Part shown: positions 41,010-50,328 of the stretch, piece by piece
How the letters are laid out: every line of letters starts with the position of its first letter
Position numbering within the stretch: the stretch's first letter is position 1
Origin: Lacrimispora indolis DSM 755
GTDB taxonomy: Bacteria; Bacillota; Clostridia; Lachnospirales; Lachnospiraceae
Assembly (NCBI RefSeq): GCF_000526995.1
Contig: NZ_AZUI01000001.1
Location: 682,001-746,000 of the forward strand
DNA: 64,000 nucleotides
Reading direction: 5' to 3'
Notes under the pieces: model-generated
Database searches by the model: none
Seen by the model: only the letters and a program-made list of their open reading frames with translations
Told to the model about the DNA's origin: nothing
Program-made: the position numbers and the translations under genes

Positions 41010-41876
41010 TCATACGTCCAGCCTTTTGGTACAGGCAATTGCCAGGGCTCCCGGCCCAATGTGGCAGGATACGCTTAAAGAAAGATTGTCCACGTAAATT
41101 TCCCCTGTCTTCGGGAAAATCTCTTCCAGCTCCTTCTTAAATTCCATGGCAGCCGCTTCGTTATTGGAATGGGCAACGGCTATGCCGGTGCGAAGCCCTT
41201 CCGGATCACCGAAACGCTCCTCCATATCCTTTTTTGCTGCTGTGACCATCATGGTTTTGGCCTGTTTCATGGTTCTTGCCTTGGCAAAGGCGTCCAGCTT
41301 CTCTCCCTGAATGGTAAGAACCGGTTTGATCCTTAAAAATGTTCCTAATAGAGCCGCCGCAGGAGTGATCCTGCCGCCCTTTTTTAAGTATTCCAGCGTA
41401 TCTAAGGTAATATATATAGTGGAATCCAGCTTGGTGTCTTCCAGCTTCTCTTTGATTGCAGCAGCGTTCATACCGGAATCCGCCATGCTTTTGGCTTCCA
41501 GAACCGACTGCCTTTGGGTGACTGAAATCCTTTGGTTGTTGACCACAAACACCTTTCCCTCGTAATCATCTGCCAGCATAAGGGCGGTCTGGCATGCGCT
41601 GCTTAACCCGCTGGACATGGGAATGTGGACGATTTCCTCATATTCCTCCAAAAGCCTGTTCCACAAATCCAGGATATCCGCAGGAGAAGGCTGAGAGGTG
41701 GAAATATCTACCCCTTCCTCCAGCTTTTCATAGAAATCCCTCCGTGTCAGGCTGATATCCTCATAAAACGTCTCCCCAGCCATCATAAAGGGCATGGGCA
41801 CTACATAAATCCCGGCTTCCACCCCCTGCTTCTGGGTCATTCCGCTGTTGCTGTCTGTTACTATCGCTACCTTCAT
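41010..41876 (-). CDS. DegV-family fatty-acid-binding protein
   Basis: The 288-residue protein starts MKVAIVTDSNSGMTQKQGVE and shows ISTSQPSPADILDLWNRLLE, IPMSSGLSSACQTALMLADD, LEYLKKGGRITPAAALLGTF and LSVSCHIGPGALAIACTKR, all DegV signatures. DegV/FakB proteins bind fatty acids and present them to the kinase FakA for entry into phospholipid synthesis; whether this copy does so is inferred. It lies 27 bases before the histidine kinase gene on the same strand. Confidence 0.93.
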   Translation of the reverse strand: MKVAIVTDSNSGMTQKQGVEAGIYVVPMPFMMAGETFYEDISLTRRDFYEKLEEGVDISTSQPSPADILDLWNRLLEEYEEIVHIPMSSGLSSACQTALMLADDYEGKVFVVNNQRISVTQRQSVLEAKSMADSGMNAAAIKEKLEDTKLDSTIYITLDTLEYLKKGGRITPAAALLGTFLRIKPVLTIQGEKLDAFAKARTMKQAKTMMVTAAKKDMEERFGDPEGLRTGIAVAHSNNEAAAMEFKKELEEIFPKTGEIYVDNLSLSVSCHIGPGALAIACTKRLDV

Positions 41877-41914
41877 TTCCGTTCTCCTTTAGTTCTGTAG
41901 GCAATAATATTTGA

Positions 41915-43693
41915 CTACACTGTCAGGGCAGTCTGCTCTTCCTCACCTGCAGAAGTATAAAGCTGATAATACATACCCCGCTTTAACAGCAGTTCCTCAT
42001 GATTTCCTTCCTCCACAATATTGCTGTCAGACAGCACCAGAATCCGGTCCGCATTCTGAATGGTGGTAAGGCGGTGGGCAATGGTCAAGGTAGTTCGGCC
42101 TACTGCCAGGCGGTCCAGGGACTGGGAAACCAGATGCTCGCTCTCATTGTCAAGTGCAGAGGTGGCTTCATCAAGGATGAGCACCTGAGGATTCTTAAGA
42201 AATACCCTTGCAATGCTGATGCGCTGTTTCTGTCCTCCGGAAAGCTTTACGCCCCGTTCTCCCACATAAGTATCATAGCCATCTTTAAGCCCTGTTATAA
42301 ATTCATGGGCACCGGCCAGTTTTGCCGCCTGGATCACTTCCTCTTTGGAAGCTCCCGGATGCCCGTACTCAATATTTTCAAAAACTGTTCCTGAGAACAG
42401 GTACACATCCTGCTGCACCACGCCTACGGTGCTTCTTAAGCTCTCCAGGGTCACATTTTTAATATCCTGGCCGTCAATGAGGATCTCACCCTCTGTAGGA
42501 TCATAGAAACGGGGGATTAAGTTGCATAACGTGGTTTTTCCGCCACCGGAAGGGCCAACTAGAGCCACTCTTTCTCCTGGCCTGATATCAAGGTTCACAT
42601 CAGTCAGCACCGGATTATGGTCATCCGGGTATTCAAAGGATACCCGTTGAAAGGTAATATTTCCTTTTACATCATGAAGAGGTTTTGCCCCTTCTTCATC
42701 AAAGATATCCACGCTGGCATCCATTAACTCCATAAATCGTTCAATTCCGGTCATTCCTCTCTGGAACTGCTCCGCAAATTCGATGATCCTTCGGATGGTG
42801 GCAAGAAGCGTGGTCACATACAGGGTGTAAGCCACCAGATCTCCCGGCTCAATCAGCCCCTTTATCATAAATATACCGCCTGCAACAATGACCACCACAT
42901 ACATCAGGCCGTCAAACATCCGGATGGTATTCTGGAAAGCAGCCATGTATTTATAGGTTTTCCGCTTGATCTCCAAAAATTCCAGATTATCCTTGTTGAA
43001 TTTTTCGATCTCGATCTTTTCGTTTGCAAAGGCCCGGACCACCCGGTTTCCAAGAAGGCTGTCTTCGATCCTGGCATTCAGCTCTCCGATGTGGTTTCTC
43101 TGGTGTTTAAAGGCCCTTCTCACCTGTAAGTTAAAGTAAGTACAGGATACTGCCATAACCGGGATCAACAGGAAAATAATAAGCGTCAAAGGAAGACTGA
43201 TTCCCGACAATATAATAAAGGATACCACTGTCTTTAGGAAGGCAATAAAAAATTCCTCCGGACAGTGATGGGCAAATTCCGTCACATCAAATAGGTCACT
43301 GGTGATCCGGGACATGATCTGCCCAACCTTTGTATTGTTAAAATAGTTATCCGACAGCTTCTGCAAATGTGCAAATGCATCCTGTCTCATGTCTGTCTCA
43401 ATGGCCGCTCCCATGACATGACCTGTGTAAGCCATATAAAAACTGGCCATTCCGTCTATGATCCTGAGACCGAAATAAAGAGCGCCGATTCCTACGATCA
43501 TCTGTACCGTAAGGGTTGTGATATCTCTTAGTCCCTGATTGGTGATATAACGCAGAATCAAAGGAAGCACCATTTCACAAATGGTGGTAAGCGACGCACA
43601 GAATAAATCCATGATCATGACTTTCGTATATTTTTTATAATAGGGCACAAAGCGCTTCAGCAATGTGCCCGTTCGCATCTCATTCTGTTTCAT
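41915..43693 (-). CDS. ABC transporter, fused permease and ATPase (exporter type)
   Basis: The 592-residue protein has an N-terminal six-segment ABC membrane domain (residues about 20-310) and a C-terminal ATPase with Walker A GPSGGGKTTL, the signature LSGGQKQRISIAR, Walker B VLILDEATSALD and the switch histidine in TIAHRLTTI. It is a half-transporter of the type IV exporter class, which exports lipids, drugs or peptides as a dimer. Only one such gene is present, so it probably forms a homodimer. It follows the unrecognised 415-residue gene by eight bases, suggesting co-expression. Confidence 0.94.
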   Translation of the reverse strand: MKQNEMRTGTLLKRFVPYYKKYTKVMIMDLFCASLTTICEMVLPLILRYITNQGLRDITTLTVQMIVGIGALYFGLRIIDGMASFYMAYTGHVMGAAIETDMRQDAFAHLQKLSDNYFNNTKVGQIMSRITSDLFDVTEFAHHCPEEFFIAFLKTVVSFIILSGISLPLTLIIFLLIPVMAVSCTYFNLQVRRAFKHQRNHIGELNARIEDSLLGNRVVRAFANEKIEIEKFNKDNLEFLEIKRKTYKYMAAFQNTIRMFDGLMYVVVIVAGGIFMIKGLIEPGDLVAYTLYVTTLLATIRRIIEFAEQFQRGMTGIERFMELMDASVDIFDEEGAKPLHDVKGNITFQRVSFEYPDDHNPVLTDVNLDIRPGERVALVGPSGGGKTTLCNLIPRFYDPTEGEILIDGQDIKNVTLESLRSTVGVVQQDVYLFSGTVFENIEYGHPGASKEEVIQAAKLAGAHEFITGLKDGYDTYVGERGVKLSGGQKQRISIARVFLKNPQVLILDEATSALDNESEHLVSQSLDRLAVGRTTLTIAHRLTTIQNADRILVLSDSNIVEEGNHEELLLKRGMYYQLYTSAGEEEQTALTV

Positions 43694-43701
43694 ATAATCC
43701 T

Positions 43702-44949
43702 CTACTCTGTAATCTTAATATTCTTAATGAGCCCTAAAGCCCAATCTTTTTCCCCCGGCTTTCTGCTCACAATATTAATGTTCATACGCTGTTCCTTATA
43801 TAATACCTGTGCTGACATCCCATAAAGGATTTCTCCTTCCCGTTCCTCCGGCTCATAAAATGCCGCCCGGGCCTTGGCCTCTCCTACGTCAAAGTCCATG
43901 ATTTCAGGCCCTTTCCCCTGCTCAAACCACTGCTTCTTAAACTCAGCCTTACGTCCTTCAAAAACCGCTGCGTAAACGTAATAATCATGGCCCCCATACC
44001 CTTTTCCGTCATAGTAGTGGTCCATGGTGCCGTTATATGACTCATCGTAAAGAAAATTCCCCGGGATCCCAAAGCTCATATTGCCGATCTTCCGGTAAAC
44101 CAGATGCTTTCGACAGCCGATGGAATCCTCCTCCGTCAAGGACACCACGCCTTTCAAATCCACAGGAATATGGCCGTCAAGGCTGCATACCTCCAAATAT
44201 TCTTTCTTTGGAAAGGGAAGCTTGCGATCCATGGAAAGCGTCTTTTCAAGGAGTTCGATGATCTCCCGGTTCACCTGCTGATCCTGTTTGCTTCGGCCTG
44301 ACGGCATGAAATAGCAGAACTGGTGAAGCAGGACCAGGGCACTGTTTCTGTAAAAACAGGCATCCTTTTCCAGTTCATTCCATACAAAAAAATCCCTGGC
44401 AAATACGACCCCTATACCAGAATGTATCATCCCTTTTATCTCTTTAAAAGAAAATGACCGAATATGGGTGATCAGTTTTCCCTCCTGACGGTCCGGTACA
44501 TAATAAACCGAAGGCCAGCAAAACATGTATTCCCCATCTTCGCCCCATCCGGACACCAGCTTCATAAGGTCAGAAAACCACTGATAAAAGTGCTTCTGCC
44601 TCATGGCAAGAAAATCCCTTTTCATATAATATCCGGTCCTGTCCTCGACCTTTAGCCTTAGCTTTTCCTCTTTTGCAAGCCTCTCCAGAAAATGAATGGC
44701 CGCCGCATGAAAACCTGGGCCGGCAATGTTAGTCTGACTCTCCCCCTGAAGCTTGTTCCTGCTCCACTTAAGCCAGATATAGCCTTCCTGGCACAGCTGG
44801 ACAAGCAAAAAACCTTCGATCCGAAAACAATGGTACCCCATTTCCTTTGCCAGCTTTTTTGCCATACCTTCTGCCGACTGGCAATTCCAGCTAATCCCTG
44901 AGAAAATTTTTTTCTTTGGCTCCAAAGAAAATCTGATTCGAATACTCAT
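43702..44949 (-). CDS. Unrecognised 415-residue protein
   Basis: I do not recognise this protein. It is hydrophilic, with no signal peptide or membrane segment, and rich in aromatic residues (HFYQWFSDLMKLVSGWGEDG, EYMFCWPSVYYVP, MDHYYDGKGYGGHDYYVYAA). It reads as a mixed alpha/beta cytoplasmic protein. The C-terminus (ILYGMSAQVLYKEQRMNINI) looks like a beta-sheet edge. It is the first gene of a pair with the ABC exporter, eight bases apart. A function linked to that exporter is possible only by position. Confidence 0.75.
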   Translation of the reverse strand: MSIRIRFSLEPKKKIFSGISWNCQSAEGMAKKLAKEMGYHCFRIEGFLLVQLCQEGYIWLKWSRNKLQGESQTNIAGPGFHAAAIHFLERLAKEEKLRLKVEDRTGYYMKRDFLAMRQKHFYQWFSDLMKLVSGWGEDGEYMFCWPSVYYVPDRQEGKLITHIRSFSFKEIKGMIHSGIGVVFARDFFVWNELEKDACFYRNSALVLLHQFCYFMPSGRSKQDQQVNREIIELLEKTLSMDRKLPFPKKEYLEVCSLDGHIPVDLKGVVSLTEEDSIGCRKHLVYRKIGNMSFGIPGNFLYDESYNGTMDHYYDGKGYGGHDYYVYAAVFEGRKAEFKKQWFEQGKGPEIMDFDVGEAKARAAFYEPEEREGEILYGMSAQVLYKEQRMNINIVSRKPGEKDWALGLIKNIKITE

Positions 44950-45154
44950 CTGAAACCCTTCCTAAGATATCTTTCTCTATTCTATCGTATTTTCATAAGA
45001 AATGGAAGCATAAAACGAATATGGACGAATTTAATTTTTCAATTTACATTAAAAAACCTTGTCTGCCTCAGCCGGACATTCAAGGCTGAAAGAAAAATGT
45101 CTTCAACCCTGAATGGGCAAACATATCCCATTGATTCACTTGGAGAAAAAAAGA

Positions 45155-45189
45155 GGGCCGTCCAGTGCAGCACTGGAAAGCCCTTTTTT
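45155..45189. terminator. Bidirectional terminator behind gpmI
   Basis: GGGC and TCCAGTG pair with CACTGGA and GCCC (45155-45183), with A and T runs on either side. It lies 18 bases after the gpmI stop on the minus strand. The 200 bases beyond it toward 44950 hold no gene, only short inverted repeats near 45085-45115. Confidence 0.85.
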
Positions 45190-45206
45190 GACATAACTTC
45201 CTAAAC

Positions 45207-46745
45207 TCATTTCACAAGTAAAGATTTTCCTGTCATTTCTTTTGGCTGTTCTAATCCCATCAGTTCGATCAGAGTCGGAGCGATATCGGCCAGGCATCCG
45301 CCTTCTCTCAGCTTGTAGGATGGGTCTGCATTTACCAGGATAAACGGAACCGGGTTGGTGGTATGGGCAGTAAAAGGTTCTCCTGTCTCATAATCCAAAA
45401 GCTGCTCCGCATTTCCGTGGTCAGCACAGATGAACAGAATGCCATTTGTTTCCTTGATGGCATCCACAGTTCTTCCCACACATGCATCCACTGTCTCAAT
45501 GGCTTTGATGGCTGCGGTCTCGATTCCTGTATGGCCTACCATATCCGGGTTTGCAAAATTAATGATAATCACATCGTATTTTCCGGATTTGACAGCCTCC
45601 ACCAGCTTGTCGCAAACAATGGGAGCGCTCATCTCAGGCTGTAAGTCATAGGTGGCGACCTTTGGAGACGGAACCAGGATCCTGTCCTCTCCTTCATTAG
45701 GCGCTTCCACACCGCCGTTAAAGAAAAATGTTACATGGGCATATTTTTCAGTTTCCGCGATTCTGGCCTGAGTCATGTTGTTCTTGGCCAAAAATTCACC
45801 GAAGGTGTTTGCAATGGATTCCTTTTTAAAGGCAACCACCTTGTTATCAATGGTTTTATCGTAATCCGTAAAGCATACATAGGTCAGGTTTAAGCGCTTT
45901 TCTCTGGCAAATCCCTTAAATTCATCATCGCAGAACGCTCTGGTGATTTCTCTGGCCCTGTCAGGGCGGAAATTAAAGAAGATCACGGAATCGCCGTCAT
46001 TTACGGTTGCTAGGGGTTTTCCAGCCTCTGTCACAACAAATGGCTCCACAAACTCATCATAAACCTCTTTGTCATAGGAAGCCTGGATTCCGGCAGCAGC
46101 CGATTCCCCATGGTTTCCTTCTCCCTTTGTCAGGGCATTGTATGCCCGCTCCACACGGTCCCAGCGGTTATCACGGTCCATGGCATAATAACGGCCCATA
46201 ACAGAAGCCACCTTGCCTGTGCCGATTTCTTTCATCTTTTCTTCCAGTGCTTCTACAAAGCCCTTTCCGGAAGCAGGAGGTGTATCACGTCCATCCAGGA
46301 AGCAATGAACGAAAACCTTGTCCAGACCGTTTCTCTTTGCCAGCTCTAACAAGCCGTAAATATGGGTGTTATGGCTGTGTACCCCGCCATCAGATACCAG
46401 ACCCCACATATGAAGGGCTGATCCGGATTTCTTGCAGTTTTCCACTGCCTGTAAAAATTCCGCAACTTCAAAAAAGTCGCCGTCTTCTATTGATTTTGTA
46501 ATCCTGGTAAGCTCCTGATATACGATGCGCCCTGCGCCCATATTCAAATGCCCTACCTCTGAATTACCCATCTGTCCGTCAGGAAGACCTACCGCCAGTC
46601 CGCTGGCATTGCCTTTAACAAAAGGACACTGGCTCATAAGCTGATCCATGATGGGGGTCTTGCCTTCACAAACAGCGTTATGATCGCAGTTATCATTTAA
46701 TCCGTAACCATCAAGTATCATTAATACAACTGGTTTTCTGCTCAT
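45207..46745 (-). CDS. gpmI: 2,3-bisphosphoglycerate-independent phosphoglycerate mutase
   Basis: The 512-residue protein begins [20 protein letters not shown] and contains [20 protein letters not shown] with the phosphorylated serine of the S-E-V-G-H motif, [43 protein letters not shown] and ADHGNAEQL, covering both the phosphatase-like and transferase domains. It interconverts 3- and 2-phosphoglycerate with two Mn2+ ions; this enzyme type is usual in spore formers. It has its own promoter at 46857-46885 and the terminator at 45155-45189. Confidence 0.97.
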   Translation of the reverse strand: MSRKPVVLMILDGYGLNDNCDHNAVCEGKTPIMDQLMSQCPFVKGNASGLAVGLPDGQMGNSEVGHLNMGAGRIVYQELTRITKSIEDGDFFEVAEFLQAVENCKKSGSALHMWGLVSDGGVHSHNTHIYGLLELAKRNGLDKVFVHCFLDGRDTPPASGKGFVEALEEKMKEIGTGKVASVMGRYYAMDRDNRWDRVERAYNALTKGEGNHGESAAAGIQASYDKEVYDEFVEPFVVTEAGKPLATVNDGDSVIFFNFRPDRAREITRAFCDDEFKGFAREKRLNLTYVCFTDYDKTIDNKVVAFKKESIANTFGEFLAKNNMTQARIAETEKYAHVTFFFNGGVEAPNEGEDRILVPSPKVATYDLQPEMSAPIVCDKLVEAVKSGKYDVIIINFANPDMVGHTGIETAAIKAIETVDACVGRTVDAIKETNGILFICADHGNAEQLLDYETGEPFTAHTTNPVPFILVNADPSYKLREGGCLADIAPTLIELMGLEQPKEMTGKSLLVK

Positions 46746-46856
46746 AACTAGTTCTCCTTTTCCTCTTCTTCATTCTATTGTAATGGAAGCATCCTGATAT
46801 ATCATCATGCTCCAAAATGTGGGAAATCTTATGGAAATCATTGTCTCACAGATTAC

Positions 46857-46885
46857 ATTTTACATGATTTGCACATTTCTTGCAA
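46857..46885 (-). promoter_or_regulatory. Promoter of gpmI
   Basis: TTGCAA (46885-46880) and TAAAAT (46862-46857) on the minus strand are 17 bases apart and lie between the tpiA terminator and gpmI, giving a leader of about 105 bases. Confidence 0.68.
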
Positions 46886-46946
46886 CCGGTGAATGACAAA
46901 ATAATATCAGGGCTCTGATGCCTGGTATTTTCCCCTGGGCCAAAAA

Positions 46947-46981
46947 CTGCTGCCCCACCGATTAAGGAAGAGGGGCAGCAG
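46947..46981 (-). terminator. Terminator of the pgk-tpiA unit
   Basis: CTGCTGCCCC (46947-46956) pairs with GGGGCAGCAG (46972-46981); on the minus strand the stem is followed by TTTTT. It lies 11 bases after the tpiA stop. Confidence 0.87.
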
Positions 46982-46992
46982 CTTTTATATAC

Positions 46993-47745
46993 TTATTTGT
47001 TGTAGTTTACGATATTTCCAAATTCCGGTTTTAAAGATGCTCCGCCAACCAGGCCGCCGTCAATGTCAGGCTGTGCAAACAGCTCCGGTGCGCTTGCAGC
47101 GGATACGGAACCGCCATACTGGATACGGATCGCTTCTGCAGTCGCTTCATCATAGATTTCAGCGATGCACACACGGATAGCAGCACAAACCTCCTGAGCC
47201 TGCTCCGTTGTTGCCACCTTTCCGGTACCAATGGCCCAGATTGGCTCGTAAGCGATGACCGCATTTGCCGCATTCTCTGCCGGCACACCTAAGAAAGCGA
47301 TCTTGATCTGCTGACGGATCCAGTCAAGAGTGATTCCCTGTTCTCTCTGGGTTAAAGATTCTCCGCAGCAAACAATAGGAGTGATGCCGTATTCAAAGGC
47401 TTTTAAAACCTTCTTGTTCACGGTCTCATCTGTTTCGGCAAAGTATTCCCTTCTCTCGGAATGGCCGATCACCACGTATTTCACGCCTGCATCCTTTAAC
47501 ATGCCAGGAGAAATCTCTCCGGTATAAGCGCCCTTATCCTCATAGTACATGTTTTCAGCGCCGATGTGGATATTGGTTCCCTTTGCGGCTTCCATAGCCG
47601 GTATGATATCAATAGCCGGAACACAGAAAACAACGTCTACCTCATCATTTGCTACCAGAGGCTTTAATGTATTTACCAGCTCCACCGCTTCGGTGGGAGT
47701 CATATTCATTTTCCAGTTACCTGCTATAATTTTCTTTCTGGACAT
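46993..47745 (-). CDS. tpiA: Triosephosphate isomerase
   Basis: The 250-residue protein contains the substrate lysine in AGNWKMN, the catalytic histidine in VIGHSERRE, the catalytic glutamate and flexible loop in [15 protein letters not shown], and the phosphate-binding IQYGGSV and GLVGGASL. It interconverts dihydroxyacetone phosphate and glyceraldehyde 3-phosphate as a cytoplasmic dimer. It follows pgk by 55 bases, with no terminator between, and its own terminator follows. Confidence 0.97.
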   Translation of the reverse strand: MSRKKIIAGNWKMNMTPTEAVELVNTLKPLVANDEVDVVFCVPAIDIIPAMEAAKGTNIHIGAENMYYEDKGAYTGEISPGMLKDAGVKYVVIGHSERREYFAETDETVNKKVLKAFEYGITPIVCCGESLTQREQGITLDWIRQQIKIAFLGVPAENAANAVIAYEPIWAIGTGKVATTEQAQEVCAAIRVCIAEIYDEATAEAIRIQYGGSVSAASAPELFAQPDIDGGLVGGASLKPEFGNIVNYNK

Positions 47746-47800
47746 AGTATCAACCTTCCTTTATGTTCGTCATTCAGAAGACCGGGATCTCCCTTTTCTC

Positions 47801-49012
47801 TTACTTATTGTCTGCTGCAGCCACGCCCGGCAGTTCCTTGCCTTCCAGGAATTCAAGGGAAGCGCCGCCGCCTGTGGAGATATGTGTCATCTTGTCAGCA
47901 AAACCAAGTCTCTTAACCGCATTCACGGAATCACCGCCTCCGATTACCGTAGTGGCATCAGAAAGCTCTGCAACTGCGCGGCAAACCTCTAAAGTACCTT
48001 CTGCAAAATTGGAGAATTCAAATACTCCCATAGGCCCGTTCCATACAACGGTCTTGGCGCCTTTTAAAGCATTCTTGAAAAGTTCGATGGTTTTCGGTCC
48101 GATATCAAAGCCTGACCAGCCTGCGTCAATGACCTCTACCACTTTTCTTTCCGTATCATTGGAAAACTCCTTGCCTTCTAAGTTATCTACAGGAAGCAGC
48201 AGCTTTACGCCTTTGTCTTCCGCTTTCTTGATCATCTCCAAAGCATAATCAAGCTTGTCTTCTTCACATAAGGAATTACCGATCTCTTTGCCCTGAGCCT
48301 TTGCAAAGGTGTAAGCCATACCGCCGCCGATGATTAAGGTATCAACTTTATCAAGAAGGTTATTGATTACGTTGATCTTATCGGAAACCTTTGCTCCTCC
48401 CAGGATTGCGACGAAAGGACGTACGGGATTCTCCACTGCCTGGCCAAGAAATTTGATTTCCTTTTCCATCAGATAACCAACTACGTTGGTGGCTGTATAT
48501 TTGGTAACGCCCACATTGGAGCAATGAGCTCTGTGAGCGGTACCGAATGCATCGTTTACGAATATACCGTCGCAAAGAGACGCCAGCTCTTTTGCATACT
48601 CTTCTGCACTCTCATCCTTGCCGTACTTTGTCTCCTCCACTCTGTAGCGGGTATTCTGAAGAAGCAGAACTTCTCCATCCTTTAATTCCTCAGCAACCTT
48701 CCTTGTCTCAGGACCTGTTACCTTTGGATCGTTTACAAATTTAACCTCTACGCCAAGTCTTTCGCTTAAAGCTGGAGCAACCGGCTCTAATGACATCTCC
48801 GGAAGAGGCTCGCCCTTTGGCTTTCCTAAATGGGAGCACAGAATCACCTTTGCACCCTGATCCAATAATTTCTTGATTGTAGGAACGGCTCCGTCAATTC
48901 TGTTAAAGTTCTGAATCACTCCATCCTTTAACGGTACGTTGAAATCACATCTCACTAAAACTTTCTTTCCCTGTAATCCGGATAAATCATCAACTGTTTT
49001 CTTATTAAGCAT
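47801..49012 (-). CDS. pgk: Phosphoglycerate kinase
   Basis: The 403-residue protein has the family landmarks [16 protein letters not shown] near the start, [66 protein letters not shown] and the C-terminal [15 protein letters not shown]. It makes ATP from 1,3-bisphosphoglycerate in lower glycolysis. Its 5' leader contains repeat copy B (49039-49106), so its mRNA begins with stable hairpins if transcription starts upstream of the repeat. The gap terminator at 49140-49162 separates it from gap, although some read-through is likely. Confidence 0.97.
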   Translation of the reverse strand: MLNKKTVDDLSGLQGKKVLVRCDFNVPLKDGVIQNFNRIDGAVPTIKKLLDQGAKVILCSHLGKPKGEPLPEMSLEPVAPALSERLGVEVKFVNDPKVTGPETRKVAEELKDGEVLLLQNTRYRVEETKYGKDESAEEYAKELASLCDGIFVNDAFGTAHRAHCSNVGVTKYTATNVVGYLMEKEIKFLGQAVENPVRPFVAILGGAKVSDKINVINNLLDKVDTLIIGGGMAYTFAKAQGKEIGNSLCEEDKLDYALEMIKKAEDKGVKLLLPVDNLEGKEFSNDTERKVVEVIDAGWSGFDIGPKTIELFKNALKGAKTVVWNGPMGVFEFSNFAEGTLEVCRAVAELSDATTVIGGGDSVNAVKRLGFADKMTHISTGGGASLEFLEGKELPGVAAADNK

Positions 49013-49038
49013 GCTTCAATGCTCCTTTCCTATTTACT

Positions 49039-49106
49039 GCCCACGTTTTCTGGGCAGGGCCCACCCCGCATTATCGGGTGTAAAGGGATACCTGGAAGGT
49101 ATTTCC
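49039..49106 (-). repeat. Hairpin-rich dispersed repeat, copy B
   Basis: The segment shares its block order with 39431-39520. It holds GCCCACG/CTGGGC-type, CACCCCG/CGGGTG-type and ATACCT-GGA-AGGTAT inverted repeats. It lies in the leader of pgk, 27 bases before the start codon. Confidence 0.62.
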
Positions 49107-49139
49107 ATTTACTGTTATTTCAAACATTAAAAAATAAAA

Positions 49140-49162
49140 GGCCCGGTCCATAACGACCGGAC
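49140..49162 (-). terminator. Terminator of gap
   Basis: GGCCCGGTC (49140-49148) pairs with GACCGGACC (49154-49162) with one G-T/G-C irregularity; the minus strand continues TTTTATTTTTT. It lies 14 bases after the gap stop. Confidence 0.87.
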
Positions 49163-49175
49163 CCTTTGTGGATCA

Positions 49176-50207
49176 TTAGCCTAATTCAGCAAAGTACTTA
49201 ATTGTACGAACCATCTGGCTTGTATAGGAATTCTCATTATCATACCATGAAACAACCTGAACCTGATATAAATCATCGCCGATCTTGGAAACCATGGTCT
49301 GAGTAGCATCAAATAAGGAACCGAATCTCATGCCAACAACATCAGAGGAAACGATCTCATCTGTATTGTATCCGAAGGATTCGCATGCTGCTGCCTTCAT
49401 AGCTGCGTTGATGCCTTCCTTGGTTACGTCTGTACCCTTAACAACTGCTATTAAGATGGTGGTAGAGCCTGTAGGAACCGGAACACGCTGTGCGGAACCG
49501 ATTAACTTGCCGTTTAATTCCGGAATAACCAGGCCGATTGCCTTTGCAGCACCGGTGGAGTTGGGAACGATGTTGGCAGCGCCTGCTCTTGCTCTTCTTA
49601 AGTCGCCTTTTCTGTGAGGTCCGTCAAGGATCATCTGATCGCCAGTGTAAGCATGGATTGTGCTCATGATGCCGGACTGGATCGGAGCATAATCGTTAAG
49701 AGTTTTTGCCATAGGAGCCAGACAGTTTGTTGTACAGGAAGCAGCGGAGATGATCTTGTCATCTGCTGTTAAGATATTCTCGTTTACACTGTAAACAACG
49801 GTTGGAAGATCATTTCCTGCCGGAGCGGAGATAACAACCTTCTTAGCGCCTGCATCAATGTGAGCCTGAGCCTTGTCCTTGGAGCAATAGAATCCTGTAC
49901 ACTCAAGAACTACATCAACACCGATCTCTCCCCATGGAAGTTCAGCAGCCTTTGCCTGAGCATAAATTTTAATGGTCTTTCCATCTACAGTAATGGAGTC
50001 CTCGGAAGCCTCTACGGTGTGAATACCTTCACCATAGTATCCAGCGTATCCGCCCTGTGCAGTGTCGTATTTTAATAAATGCGCTAACATCTTTGGATCT
50101 GTTAAATCGTTAATAGCTACTACTTCATAGCCTTCTGCGCCAAACATCTGTCTGAATGCAAGACGGCCAATACGGCCGAAACCATTAATCGCCACTTTTA
50201 CTGCCAT
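49176..50207 (-). CDS. gap: Glyceraldehyde-3-phosphate dehydrogenase (NAD type)
   Basis: The 343-residue protein opens [20 protein letters not shown], with D34 at the position that favours NAD over NADP. It carries the active-site C158 in [12 protein letters not shown], the [20 protein letters not shown] segment and [17 protein letters not shown]. It oxidises glyceraldehyde 3-phosphate with phosphate uptake. AGGAGG precedes the ATG, and promoter and terminator bracket the gene, so it can be expressed alone and strongly, ahead of pgk, tpiA and gpmI. Confidence 0.97.
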   Translation of the reverse strand: MAVKVAINGFGRIGRLAFRQMFGAEGYEVVAINDLTDPKMLAHLLKYDTAQGGYAGYYGEGIHTVEASEDSITVDGKTIKIYAQAKAAELPWGEIGVDVVLECTGFYCSKDKAQAHIDAGAKKVVISAPAGNDLPTVVYSVNENILTADDKIISAASCTTNCLAPMAKTLNDYAPIQSGIMSTIHAYTGDQMILDGPHRKGDLRRARAGAANIVPNSTGAAKAIGLVIPELNGKLIGSAQRVPVPTGSTTILIAVVKGTDVTKEGINAAMKAAACESFGYNTDEIVSSDVVGMRFGSLFDATQTMVSKIGDDLYQVQVVSWYDNENSYTSQMVRTIKYFAELG

Positions 50208-50268
50208 AATTCAATTCCTCCTAAGAATAAAATTAATTTGATTGTTAAATAATAATCAACTACCCTTT

Positions 50269-50297
50269 ATTTTACCTAATAATCCAGTAAATAGCAA
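50269..50297 (-). promoter_or_regulatory. Promoter of gap
   Basis: TTGCTA (50297-50292) and TAAAAT (50274-50269) on the minus strand are 17 bases apart. An imperfect palindrome (TTGATTGTTA / TAATAATCAA, 50239-50260) lies just downstream of the transcription start and may be an operator or leader hairpin. Confidence 0.68.
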
Positions 50298-50328
50298 GTC
50301 CTTTTTTATTTTAAATTCCCCGCTTACC

